Origin: a virus
DNA: 31,545 nt
IMG/VR virus record: IMGVR_UViG_3300025168_000374
Coordinates: 1-31,545 of that record
Reading direction: 5' to 3' (one strand)
Shown here: in pieces, positions 15,848-22,706 of the stretch
Layout of the letters: every line of letters starts with the position of its first letter
Numbering within the stretch: the first letter of the stretch is position 1
Translations under genes and position numbers: made by a program
The notes under the pieces: model-generated
What the model saw: the letters and a program-made list of their open reading frames with translations, nothing else
Told to the model about the DNA's origin: nothing
Database searches by the model: none

Positions 15848-15916
15848 TCAACTCATTATAAAAGAGGCGTAGAAGACCTTTGTGGTGGAAAAATCCCCCA
15901 CGCCAGCCTTGACCAT
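15848..15916 (-). other. Intergenic element with 22-codon ORF and imperfect hairpin
   Basis: The 117-base gap 15803-15919 holds a 22-codon ATG frame (starts MVKAGVGDFSTT, ends ASFIMS) beginning four bases after the stop of the oxygenase gene. A second frame here is open without a start codon. The region also has an imperfect stem (15882-15888 with 15895-15901, one mismatch, AT-rich loop), a competing GGCGT/ACGCC pairing (15866-15870 with 15900-15904), and a perfect TATAAT on the minus strand (15855-15860) that has no -35 partner. It may be an end-of-operon or leader structure for the tail gene, or a tiny gene. Confidence 0.3.
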
Positions 15917-15919
15917 ACT

Positions 15920-16564
15920 TTATTTTTTAGGATCAATCAACTTATTAAAATTTTGAAACCAACCTGGAAGTCCTAAATGAGGTCGTCCATCAAAAAGATT
16001 ATGTTTTGCGCCTTTAGTTTTATTATTATTATAGTGTAAAAAAACCTGTGCACATTCTTTACCTTTAAACTTATTTCTCCAATGCTCTAACTCACACCCT
16101 CGATACACCAACATATCTCCTGGTTTTAAATCTACCTTAATTCCTTTTTTTCCATATTTACCCGAAGGTTCAATATAGATACTCCATAGATCTCCCCCTA
16201 AATTCATAGTCGTTGAAATTTCACAACTAAATCTATCTTTGTGGCGCTGAAGAGTATTTCCTTTTTTATATATTCTTGCATAGCTATAGGCTGGATTTAA
16301 TTTTAATTTGGTATTCTTTTCCATAAGGGGGTGTAACTTTAATAACAAAGTTTCCATGGCATTATCGGCATAGTGACAATAGGTGTTTTCCACTTGTTTA
16401 TCACCATACCTACCTATCATTGCTTCATAAGGAGAAATATATCTTTCTTTTAAACAAGTATCATAAACTTGTTTTTTCATTAAAAAATAATTGTAGATAA
16501 AAGTGGCTAAATCTTTTGAGATAGCTTGTCTAAGAACAATATATTTATTTTTTTTAAAACTCAT
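15920..16564 (-). CDS. 2OG-Fe(II) oxygenase, 214 aa
   Basis: A complete small 2-oxoglutarate/Fe(II) oxygenase. The iron-binding HxD is H108/D110 in LQRHKDRFSCEISTT, and the distal His is H161 in CELEHWRNKF, preceded by PGDMLVYRG, the usual strand before the distal ligand. The carboxylate-binding residue is less clear; R163 or a residue in AQVFLHY are candidates. The N-terminal 90 residues are helical and lysine/tyrosine-rich. It is the last gene of the eight-gene operon, and its ATG overlaps the preceding TGA (ATGA). Substrate unknown; prolyl or other peptidyl hydroxylation and small-molecule hydroxylation are all possible in this fold. Confidence 0.82.
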   Translation of the reverse strand: MSFKKNKYIVLRQAISKDLATFIYNYFLMKKQVYDTCLKERYISPYEAMIGRYGDKQVENTYCHYADNAMETLLLKLHPLMEKNTKLKLNPAYSYARIYKKGNTLQRHKDRFSCEISTTMNLGGDLWSIYIEPSGKYGKKGIKVDLKPGDMLVYRGCELEHWRNKFKGKECAQVFLHYNNNKTKGAKHNLFDGRPHLGLPGWFQNFNKLIDPKK

Positions 16565-17070
16565 AATCCAAAAATATCTTTTTCGTTTTCCTCACATCTT
16601 AATTCTAAATTTAAAGAGATTCGTTGTTGAGTACTGGAAGTCATTGGTCGATGACTTAAAAATCCAGGGAAAATTAACATGTCAAAATTTTTAGGTTCGA
16701 CATACCAAGCTTGTTGATAGAGTTCAAATTCAACTCCATAATCCTTGATGGTTTGTAAATAAATAACGCAATTAATGTTCGCCGTCTTTGTATGACTATG
16801 CCACAACGTTCTATGATCAGCAGGCCCGCTAAAATAACACCATACCTTAAAATTTTTATCCTTAAAGGTAAAAGGATTTAATATTTTTTTACTTTCTTTA
16901 ATAAATAAATCATATAGATAATCTTTATATTTTGTAAAGAGTCTAAAATTGTATCCCGATCCCGTGTCTTTATGTTTAGAATTTAAAATATCTTTTATGA
17001 GCTCTTCTTTTTTATTTTTTAATTGTTTTTTTAAATTTAATTTATAGACGGGTCTAGATTTATTAAGCAT
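16561..17070 (-). CDS. 2OG-Fe(II) oxygenase-like protein, 169 aa
   Basis: The beta-helix core has TLWHSHTKTANINCVIYL (candidate ligands H91, H93), FDMLIFPGFLSHRP (distal H140) and QQRISLNLEL (R150, probable 2OG binder), the pattern of the putative 2OG-Fe(II) oxygenase group that uses HxH-like spacing rather than HxD. I start it at ATG 17070, which overlaps the upstream stop by eight bases; an in-frame upstream extension to 17154 lies wholly inside the preceding gene and has membrane-like residues that do not belong to this fold. It is shorter at the N-terminus than its paralogue at 17063-17695 and quite diverged from it. Confidence 0.75.
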   Translation of the reverse strand: MLNKSRPVYKLNLKKQLKNKKEELIKDILNSKHKDTGSGYNFRLFTKYKDYLYDLFIKESKKILNPFTFKDKNFKVWCYFSGPADHRTLWHSHTKTANINCVIYLQTIKDYGVEFELYQQAWYVEPKNFDMLIFPGFLSHRPMTSSTQQRISLNLELRCEENEKDIFGL

Positions 17071-17695
17071 CTTTAACGATCCCTTTAGGTACAGCCATGA
17101 TATTCCAATGAATAAATCGAAAAGGTTCAATTCCAGGATCCACGGAAAACCCATGTTCTAAATAACCTGGAAAAATAATTAACCTACCAGGAGCTGCTTT
17201 ATAATGAATGACATCAGTGCCGTGATAAATTCCTTTTAAAGAACGGTCCAAGTTTAAGTTAGTTGCTCGAGCTCCAGTTCGTGGATCATAAAAAATAGGA
17301 TAAGAAGTTTTTTCACTGGCTTTTAAAAAATAGAGTCCTGCGACGTGTTGATTCCCATGTATGTGTGCTGTATGATGACCTCCTCCTTTTTGAGAAAATT
17401 CTTGAACCCACATTTCAGAGAAGAGAGTAGTATATGCTTTCATATTATACCCATGCTCCTCTAAAAACTCCCAAGATTTTTGACCTACATATTTTCTAAA
17501 ATCTATAAAATCATTATCTTTAAGTAAGGGGGGAGAATGATGAGATGTGCCAAAATCTTTCGTAGTTTGAATGTTTTTTTTATCTCTAGTTCTTGCCTTT
17601 TTAATATATTTATTACAAGCTTTGTTTAAAGATTTAACAAACTCTGTTTTGTCTTCGGACCATACAGGGGTTCTAAAATATTCATCTTTGAGCAT
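17063..17695 (-). CDS. 2OG-Fe(II) oxygenase, putative (210 aa)
   Basis: This is a full-length member of the putative 2OG-Fe(II) oxygenase family: HTAHIHGNQHVAGLYFL (H111, H113), IFYDPRTGA, then GRLIIFPGYLEHGFS (distal H181) and PFRFIHWNIMAVP (R193). The FYDPR element after the first ligand strand and the length are typical of the family. The gene begins inside the last 14 bases of the halogenase gene, so the two are coupled in translation. Such a close partner may act on the same substrate as the halogenase. Confidence 0.83.
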   Translation of the reverse strand: MLKDEYFRTPVWSEDKTEFVKSLNKACNKYIKKARTRDKKNIQTTKDFGTSHHSPPLLKDNDFIDFRKYVGQKSWEFLEEHGYNMKAYTTLFSEMWVQEFSQKGGGHHTAHIHGNQHVAGLYFLKASEKTSYPIFYDPRTGARATNLNLDRSLKGIYHGTDVIHYKAAPGRLIIFPGYLEHGFSVDPGIEPFRFIHWNIMAVPKGIVKDA

Positions 17696-19166
17696 TTTTT
17701 AAAATTGTAAAAATTGTTTTTTCTTTTTTAACTAATTTTTTACAAACTTCCTTTCTTTGTTGGAGTTGATTAACGGGACTCACAAAAGATTTTTTAATAT
17801 CTTCTATGTCTTCGGTGCTATTAACAGTTAGACTAGGAATATCCGTTGGAGCCCAATGCATGCCCGCTGCTATACAATGGAGACCTCCGCTAACTGGGAA
17901 TGAAAAATCTTCACTTTGATTTAAAGCTGCAACTTGAAAACCATGAACATATTCAGGTTTTAAATTAATAAGAGATTCACTCCAATTTTTATTTAAACAA
18001 GATCTCCAATAAGGAGTATCATCTCTATGGGATAAAGCATAGTGTAAAGCCACAAACTCTGCCCAGGATCTAAACATTCTTTTACAACTGTGATTAAAAA
18101 TATCTTTGTCCCATTGAGAAACCTTGTTCCTTTGTAAATTTCTAACTAAACTTATTAAAAACTCATGAACAGAAAATAAACCATTACTTTCAAGAGGTTC
18201 AATAAAACCAGCAGAGAGACCAATTGCAACTACATTCTTAACCCATACTCTATTATGAAGTCCCACTCTCATTTTTATATTTTTAAACTCTAAATCTTTT
18301 TGTTTTAAATGTTTTTTAAATTCTTTAAGCGCGGTAGCGTCATCAACAAATTTACTTGAATATACATATCCAGTTCCTATTCTAGACCATAAAGGTATAT
18401 TCCACACCCAACCATTTTCTATGGCTGTACAATTAGTATAAGGCACCAACTCTTTCTGTTTATTTTTATATTTAATGCGCGTGACCCAAGCAGAATCGTT
18501 GGGTAAAATATCAGCATAAGATTCAAAAGGTTCTTTTAAAGATTTGTCTAAGAGTAAAGATTTGAAACCAGTGCAATCTATATATAAATCTGCTTTATAT
18601 TTTTTATTAAGAGATACAATCCCATTTTTATTTTGTTCTACAGACACAACGTCATCTATGATGTGTTTAACTTTTTTACAGTAATAATCTTTTAACCATA
18701 TTCCAAATTTAGTAGCATCAAAATGATAGGCATAATCTAATTTATGACTAAATTTATTTTCATTAACATAAGCCATCTGAAGAGGATAATTACAATCGGC
18801 ATAATCCGAATAAGGTGTTTTAGGAAACAATATTTTTTTAAACCACCAATCATTTAAAAAATATTTATTCCCCTCCGTTACAGGAGATCCAAAAGGATAG
18901 TGAAAAAATTCTCCTTTTTTATAAAAATCTGTAAATCTTATACTTAGTTTATAACTTCCATCTACATGTTTTAAAAAATCTTCATCTTTGATTTTTAATA
19001 ATTTCATCCATCTCTGTATCGGCAGAATGGTACTTTCCCCTACTCCTATGGTAGGAATATTTTTTGATTCAATTAAAGAAATAGAGTGTTGTGGAAATTG
19101 GGATTCTAAAGTAGCTGCCGTCATCCACCCCGCACTGCCTCCTCCTACTATTATAATTTTAGTCAT
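17682..19166 (-). CDS. Flavin-dependent tryptophan-halogenase-type enzyme, 494 aa
   Basis: The protein has the three hallmark features of flavin halogenases: the FAD-binding GGGSAG at 8-13 (IIVGGGSAGWMTAATL), the GWVWNIP motif at 252-258 that separates these enzymes from monooxygenases, and a lysine K73 in GSYKLSIRF at the position of the catalytic lysine. EPLESNGL (about 323-330) carries the Glu usually placed near the chlorinating site, and YHFDATKFGIWL also fits. Length is normal, so it is probably functional. It would use reduced FAD, oxygen and halide to halogenate an electron-rich ring, possibly tryptophan or an indole/phenol. ATG 19166 is chosen because it overlaps the previous stop by eight bases. 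No flavin reductase gene is visible. A marine viral halogenase (VirX1 of cyanophage Syn10) is known. Confidence 0.9.
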   Translation of the reverse strand: MTKIIIVGGGSAGWMTAATLESQFPQHSISLIESKNIPTIGVGESTILPIQRWMKLLKIKDEDFLKHVDGSYKLSIRFTDFYKKGEFFHYPFGSPVTEGNKYFLNDWWFKKILFPKTPYSDYADCNYPLQMAYVNENKFSHKLDYAYHFDATKFGIWLKDYYCKKVKHIIDDVVSVEQNKNGIVSLNKKYKADLYIDCTGFKSLLLDKSLKEPFESYADILPNDSAWVTRIKYKNKQKELVPYTNCTAIENGWVWNIPLWSRIGTGYVYSSKFVDDATALKEFKKHLKQKDLEFKNIKMRVGLHNRVWVKNVVAIGLSAGFIEPLESNGLFSVHEFLISLVRNLQRNKVSQWDKDIFNHSCKRMFRSWAEFVALHYALSHRDDTPYWRSCLNKNWSESLINLKPEYVHGFQVAALNQSEDFSFPVSGGLHCIAAGMHWAPTDIPSLTVNSTEDIEDIKKSFVSPVNQLQQRKEVCKKLVKKEKTIFTILKNAQR

Positions 19167-19659
19167 CGGTAAAATAATTAAAGTTAATAACATATCGTAT
19201 GGGTTCTGTTTGAGATGTTATAGCTCTATGTAAAACATCACTATCAAAAACCAACATTTTATTAGCAACGGCTTTTATAAAAATAATTTTATTATTAATC
19301 TTGAGTTCTGTTCCTCCGTCACAATTATTTAAATAAAGAATGGCAGCTTTACATTTTAAATTGCTATCTCTATGCCATTTTGATTTATTAAATAATTTAC
19401 TGATTAGTAAATTAGCCTGTACTCTTAAAGGAGCTGTGGCTTTTAATTGGTTTAATATAGGAAGTATTAAAGGTGCATAAAGGTGAGACGCAATGTTCAA
19501 TCGCTGGTAAAAACCATAACTAAAAAATATCTGAGTATCTTTTTTAGCTCCTGTAAAAGAGTCTCTTCTTCTCCAGGGAAAGTCTTGGTCAAGAATAGTT
19601 TGTTTAAGCTTATTAAAAAAGTCTTTATCTAAAAAGTGGGTATAAGTTTGATAACTCAT
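19159..19659 (-). CDS. 2OG-Fe(II) oxygenase, prolyl 4-hydroxylase-like, 166 aa
   Basis: A short 2OG-Fe(II) oxygenase with all expected residues: H96 and D98 in SKWHRDSN, GGTELKINN on the following strand, distal H144 in SDVLHRAI and R155 in PIRYVINFNY. It is near the minimal length for the fold. The gene directly precedes the halogenase and overlaps its start by eight bases, while its own ATG overlaps the previous gene as ATGA. Such spacing argues for a joint product. Substrate is not predictable from sequence. Confidence 0.82.
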   Translation of the reverse strand: MSYQTYTHFLDKDFFNKLKQTILDQDFPWRRRDSFTGAKKDTQIFFSYGFYQRLNIASHLYAPLILPILNQLKATAPLRVQANLLISKLFNKSKWHRDSNLKCKAAILYLNNCDGGTELKINNKIIFIKAVANKMLVFDSDVLHRAITSQTEPIRYVINFNYFTDD

Positions 19660-20288
19660 TTAAACGGATCTCCAACATGCCATGAGACCAGCGAGTACCG
19701 AACTCCTTGTCTTACAGGTTTAACTCGATGCCAAACAAAACTTGGAAAAACAATGATACTTCCTTTAGGTAATATTTCTATTGCTTTTTTTAAATGTTGA
19801 GATTCATCTCTTAGAGGTGGATCATAGTCTCTAAAATCAAATTCTAGTTCCCCACCTTTATATTCTGAACCATCCGTTAATTGACACGTCATAGATAATT
19901 TTCTAACCGTACCATCGGAATTAGGTTCACCAAAACTGTCACAATGCCAATCATAGTATTGGTTTAATTTATATTTAGTAAATTGACATGCTTGTGAATA
20001 TTTAATTTGAAAATTCCAACCCGACTCTTTATTTGCTGCCTTAAGATAAGGGTGTATTTCTTTATAAATCCAGCGATCGTCTAACCAAGTTACATTTGAA
20101 TTTCGTTTATATTTTAAATCTCTAATTTCGTCTTTATTAAGAGGTTCTTTATTAAAATTTCTTCCTTTGCCAAACCTACCCGTAAGAGCCATAGATTCTT
20201 TTTTTTCTGAAGCATATTTAATAACTTCATCACAAAATCGTGGTGTCAGTGCAGATTTAAAATACCAAAAATAATGAGATAAATTCAT
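19656..20288 (-). CDS. 2OG-Fe(II) oxygenase, PKHD/prolyl 4-hydroxylase type, 210 aa
   Basis: The clearest oxygenase of the set. It has YYDWHCDSFGEP (H115, D117), RKLSMTCQLTDGSEYKGGEL, KGSIIVFPSFVWHRVKPV (H187) and GVRYSLVSWHVGDP (R197), the order and spacing of PKHD-type hydroxylases such as YbiX. The WHxD and FPSFVWHRV blocks are fully conserved, so it should bind iron and 2-oxoglutarate. These proteins are common in marine T4-like phages. Overlaps on both sides are four bases (ATGA). Confidence 0.88.
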   Translation of the reverse strand: MNLSHYFWYFKSALTPRFCDEVIKYASEKKESMALTGRFGKGRNFNKEPLNKDEIRDLKYKRNSNVTWLDDRWIYKEIHPYLKAANKESGWNFQIKYSQACQFTKYKLNQYYDWHCDSFGEPNSDGTVRKLSMTCQLTDGSEYKGGELEFDFRDYDPPLRDESQHLKKAIEILPKGSIIVFPSFVWHRVKPVRQGVRYSLVSWHVGDPFK

Positions 20289-20830
20289 ACTAATTCAAAC
20301 CATCCTGTTGCTATGTATTTTTCTTCTGTTGGAGAGATAACACCTTGATGAGGATGTGTGAAAAAACTAGGCCACATATATAAATATCCTTTTTTACTTT
20401 GTAAAGTAACTTCTTGATAAGGAAAATAAGTACCTCCTTTTTTAAGATCATTACAATACAACATATAAACTAGTTCTCTTTTAGAACTAGAAACATCAGT
20501 TCTTTCATAATGTAGTGCAGGAAATCCTTGGCCTTTTTTATAATATTGAATCATATTAATAGTAGAAGTTCTAACGGGACTTTCTAGGTTGTATTTAGCT
20601 AAATACTCTTTTACATATTTACTTAAAATTGAAAAAAATTCTTTTAAACTTTTATTGGTAGTTTCATTATAGAAGAGTACATCGGTAGAATCTTTAATGT
20701 TTTTATTAATAATTCCAGCTCCTATCATTCCAGGAGTTTTATATTCGATATTTTTTTTATGATATTCAATAATATTGTCACATACTTTTAAAGGCACTTT
20801 ATATTTTTCTATAAAATTAAATGTATTCAT
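20285..20830 (-). CDS. 2OG-Fe(II) oxygenase, prolyl 4-hydroxylase-like with HxE, 181 aa
   Basis: The core contains FPALHYERTD with H107 and E109 replacing the usual HxD, VYMLYCNDLKKGGTYFPY (GGxxxFP as in prolyl 4-hydroxylases), GYLYMWPSFFTHPHQG (distal H159 or H161) and EEKYIATGW, where K171 would bind 2-oxoglutarate. HxE is a tolerated variant in this superfamily. The N-terminal half is helical. The start overlaps the preceding gene by 14 bases. Confidence 0.78.
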   Translation of the reverse strand: MNTFNFIEKYKVPLKVCDNIIEYHKKNIEYKTPGMIGAGIINKNIKDSTDVLFYNETTNKSLKEFFSILSKYVKEYLAKYNLESPVRTSTINMIQYYKKGQGFPALHYERTDVSSSKRELVYMLYCNDLKKGGTYFPYQEVTLQSKKGYLYMWPSFFTHPHQGVISPTEEKYIATGWFELV

Positions 20831-21320
20831 AAGTTATAGTTTGTACAAAGTTTAAATCTTCTTTTTGATCATTAGTTAAGTAATAAAGCTGTGTGGAAGG
20901 AAATAAAACAAACTCATTAGTTTTTAAAGGAAGGGTCCAACTACATCCTTTTCTTCTATTATTATCATAATGAATGACAACAGAACAGTTATTGACTTCT
21001 ACACCATATAATAAAGTATAGTCTGGGGAGTTTTTTAAATCGACAGGATTAATATCTAATAAAGGAAGAGTGTTTTGATGAGGTGAATAAATACTACCCC
21101 ATGTTTTTTTATTTACTAGTTTTAAATTATATTTAAGTTGAAGATGTTCACGACAATATATATTTAATGCATCCCATTCTTTTGAAAATAAAAATGTTTG
21201 GTTGTGTATTTTAGAATGTAAAATGTGATGAGCTAATTCACTTCTATTAATTTCAAAACCTTTCGGTGTTGAAACCTTTCCGTAATACAAACTTATTTCT
21301 GTTAATACTTTCTTTTCCAT
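20817..21320 (-). CDS. Divergent double-stranded beta-helix protein lacking the usual iron site
   Basis: A 167-residue protein whose C-terminal half shows the beta-helix pattern of its neighbours (LLYGVEVNNCSVVIHYDNN, WTLPLKTNEFVLFPSTQLYYL, NFVQTITYEYI), but lacks a clear HxD/E...H triad: where the distal His would be, the sequence is STQLYYLTN. An HYD in VVIHYDNN lies at an unusual place. It may be a non-catalytic or differently acting member, or a scaffold for the oxygenases. I choose ATG at 21320; GTG at 21326 is the alternative. It opens the operon just downstream of a candidate promoter, with hardly any leader. Confidence 0.6.
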   Translation of the reverse strand: MEKKVLTEISLYYGKVSTPKGFEINRSELAHHILHSKIHNQTFLFSKEWDALNIYCREHLQLKYNLKLVNKKTWGSIYSPHQNTLPLLDINPVDLKNSPDYTLLYGVEVNNCSVVIHYDNNRRKGCSWTLPLKTNEFVLFPSTQLYYLTNDQKEDLNFVQTITYEYI

Positions 21321-21333
21321 ATCCACCAGCTAT

Positions 21334-21362
21334 GGTATATATAATTTTTTTTAAATTGTCTA
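21334..21362 (-). promoter_or_regulatory. Candidate promoter for the oxygenase/halogenase operon
   Basis: On the minus strand TAGACA (21357-21362) is followed after 17 bases by TATACC (21334-21339), with an alternative TATATA two bases earlier. The spacer is an A tract. Transcription would start about 21327, only a few bases before ATG 21320. It lies in the 49-base gap between the tail gene and the operon. Confidence 0.4.
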
Positions 21363-21369
21363 GGATTTT

Positions 21370-21831
21370 TTAGGAAATGAGATTAGTTAAATCCCAAGAG
21401 GAATTAGATTCATTCCATCTGTAACATTGACTAGCGGCATTTTGGTCGTCTGTTAAAGTAGGAGCATCTCCTATAGGTGAATGCCATTGCGCATCTGTTG
21501 TACTTTTAACCCAAGAAGGATGAGGTTTTGGTCCCCAAAAGATTTGATTGACTTCATCCCATTCTCCACCTGGGACTGCAAAATTTCCTCTAAATGCTTT
21601 AGATTGATCATCGGCTAAGACATCAGTCCCCTCAACACAATATGTATTTCTACGAGTATTGTAGGATGTTTGAATCCATTTATTTGCGGGCCAATTATGA
21701 TGTGTTTCTAAATATTGTTGACCAACACTTTCTTCTTCAACACCTTCATTATTTAAAACATCTTTATTATCTACAGTTAAAACTGTAAGAACTCCGTTAC
21801 CTTCTGATTCTATTTTTGCAAAATGTGCCAT
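21370..21831 (-). CDS. Conserved marine phage tail-associated protein, 153 aa
   Basis: The opening MAHFAKIESEGNGVLTVLTVDN and later WIQTSYNTRRNTYC, then WGPKPHPSWVK and CYRWNESNSSWDL, match a small tail-associated protein I recognise from T4-like cyanophages and other marine phages. It is beta-rich and rich in Trp and Asn. The gene starts two bases after the stop of the glycine-rich fibre gene, so it probably works with that fibre as a chaperone or a fibre part. No catalytic motif is known. Confidence 0.65.
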   Translation of the reverse strand: MAHFAKIESEGNGVLTVLTVDNKDVLNNEGVEEESVGQQYLETHHNWPANKWIQTSYNTRRNTYCVEGTDVLADDQSKAFRGNFAVPGGEWDEVNQIFWGPKPHPSWVKSTTDAQWHSPIGDAPTLTDDQNAASQCYRWNESNSSWDLTNLIS

Positions 21832-21833
21832 GA

Positions 21834-22694
21834 TTATTGAAATTTATACCTTAAAATTACGACTCCACTTCCGCCACCACCAGCGTTACCTCCGCCACCA
21901 CCACCTGTATTTGCGCTTCCAGCGCCACCATTCGTTCCTCCTCCACCAGCTCCTGCTGCTCCAGCTGTATATGGTTGACCATGACTTGGGCCTCCACCAC
22001 CGCCTCCGCCTCCGCCGCCTCTTGCAACGGGACTTCCGCTAATACATGAAGTTGCTCCAGTACCTCCAGCTCCTGCTTGAGATGCGCCTGGAGAACATAC
22101 GATTCCAGGATAACCAACTGTGGCTCCGCCACCGCCGCCGCCTGGATAACCTGGTGTGGCTCCAGTTCCTCTACCACCTGTAGTTCCTTGTGCTGGACTC
22201 ACGGGAGGTGTATTTCCTGCTCCTCCTACGCCTACGTAACCTGCTCCTCCACCTGAACCACCAGCTACACCAGGAAAAGGACATTCTGTTCCGCCATTAC
22301 CACCTGCGGCTGAAGTTATACTTGAAAAAACTGAATTAGCGCCAGCACCACCAACTGTAATTGGATATCCTGTAGCACTTACAGCTATACCTCCACCACT
22401 TTTAGCTATTGGAGATCCTGTCCATGCGCCACCATTAGATTCTCTGTATCCACCAGCACCGCCACCACCAGCATAATTTGGACCAGCAGCTCCTCCTCCA
22501 GCTATGACTAAATAATCAACGGCTGTATCGCCACCACAACCCGCTGTTGAAACACAAAAGGTTCCTGGACCTGTAAATGTATGGACTTTAAAATTTGTAT
22601 CAACAGTTGTTATTGTTCCACCTGAAGCAACCACATATGTTGACGGTATGCCTCCACCAGAGCCAAAACCTAGTACTTGATAACCAAAAGACAT
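21834..22694 (-). CDS. Glycine-rich tail fibre/adhesin-like protein, 286 aa
   Basis: After a short N-terminus, VHTFTGPGTFCVSTAG and DYLVIAGGGAAG lead into a glycine-rich body with many GG to GGGGGGG runs and PGYPGG repeats, ending GSGVVILRYKFQ. This resembles the glycine-rich fibre-tip proteins of phages, in which polyglycine helices pack together (as in T4-like gp38 adhesins). Five Cys (47, 53, 138, 200, 217) are unusual for a tail tip and may form disulphides or bind metal. It is probably the receptor-binding protein. Its Gly/Pro repeats make it a possible substrate of the prolyl-hydroxylase-type enzymes coded next to it. Confidence 0.75.
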   Translation of the reverse strand: MSFGYQVLGFGSGGGIPSTYVVASGGTITTVDTNFKVHTFTGPGTFCVSTAGCGGDTAVDYLVIAGGGAAGPNYAGGGGAGGYRESNGGAWTGSPIAKSGGGIAVSATGYPITVGGAGANSVFSSITSAAGGNGGTECPFPGVAGGSGGGAGYVGVGGAGNTPPVSPAQGTTGGRGTGATPGYPGGGGGGATVGYPGIVCSPGASQAGAGGTGATSCISGSPVARGGGGGGGGGGPSHGQPYTAGAAGAGGGGTNGGAGSANTGGGGGGNAGGGGSGVVILRYKFQ

Positions 22695-22706
22695 ATTCTA
22701 TTTCTC

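Noticed and set aside
15855-15883. Promoter based on the perfect TATAAT before the tail hub gene
   Set aside because: No -35-like hexamer is found at 16 to 18 bases, and in AT-rich DNA a lone TATAAT is weak evidence.
17071-17154. N-terminal extension of the oxygenase gene at 16561-17070 with membrane-like residues
   Set aside because: It lies completely inside the upstream oxygenase gene, has no ribosome-binding site of its own, and the ATG at 17070 gives a classical short overlap and a normal family start.
22440-22520. Repeated GG/CC-rich triplets resembling a CRISPR or microsatellite array
   Set aside because: These are glycine codons of the polyglycine adhesin without regular spacers or unit length.
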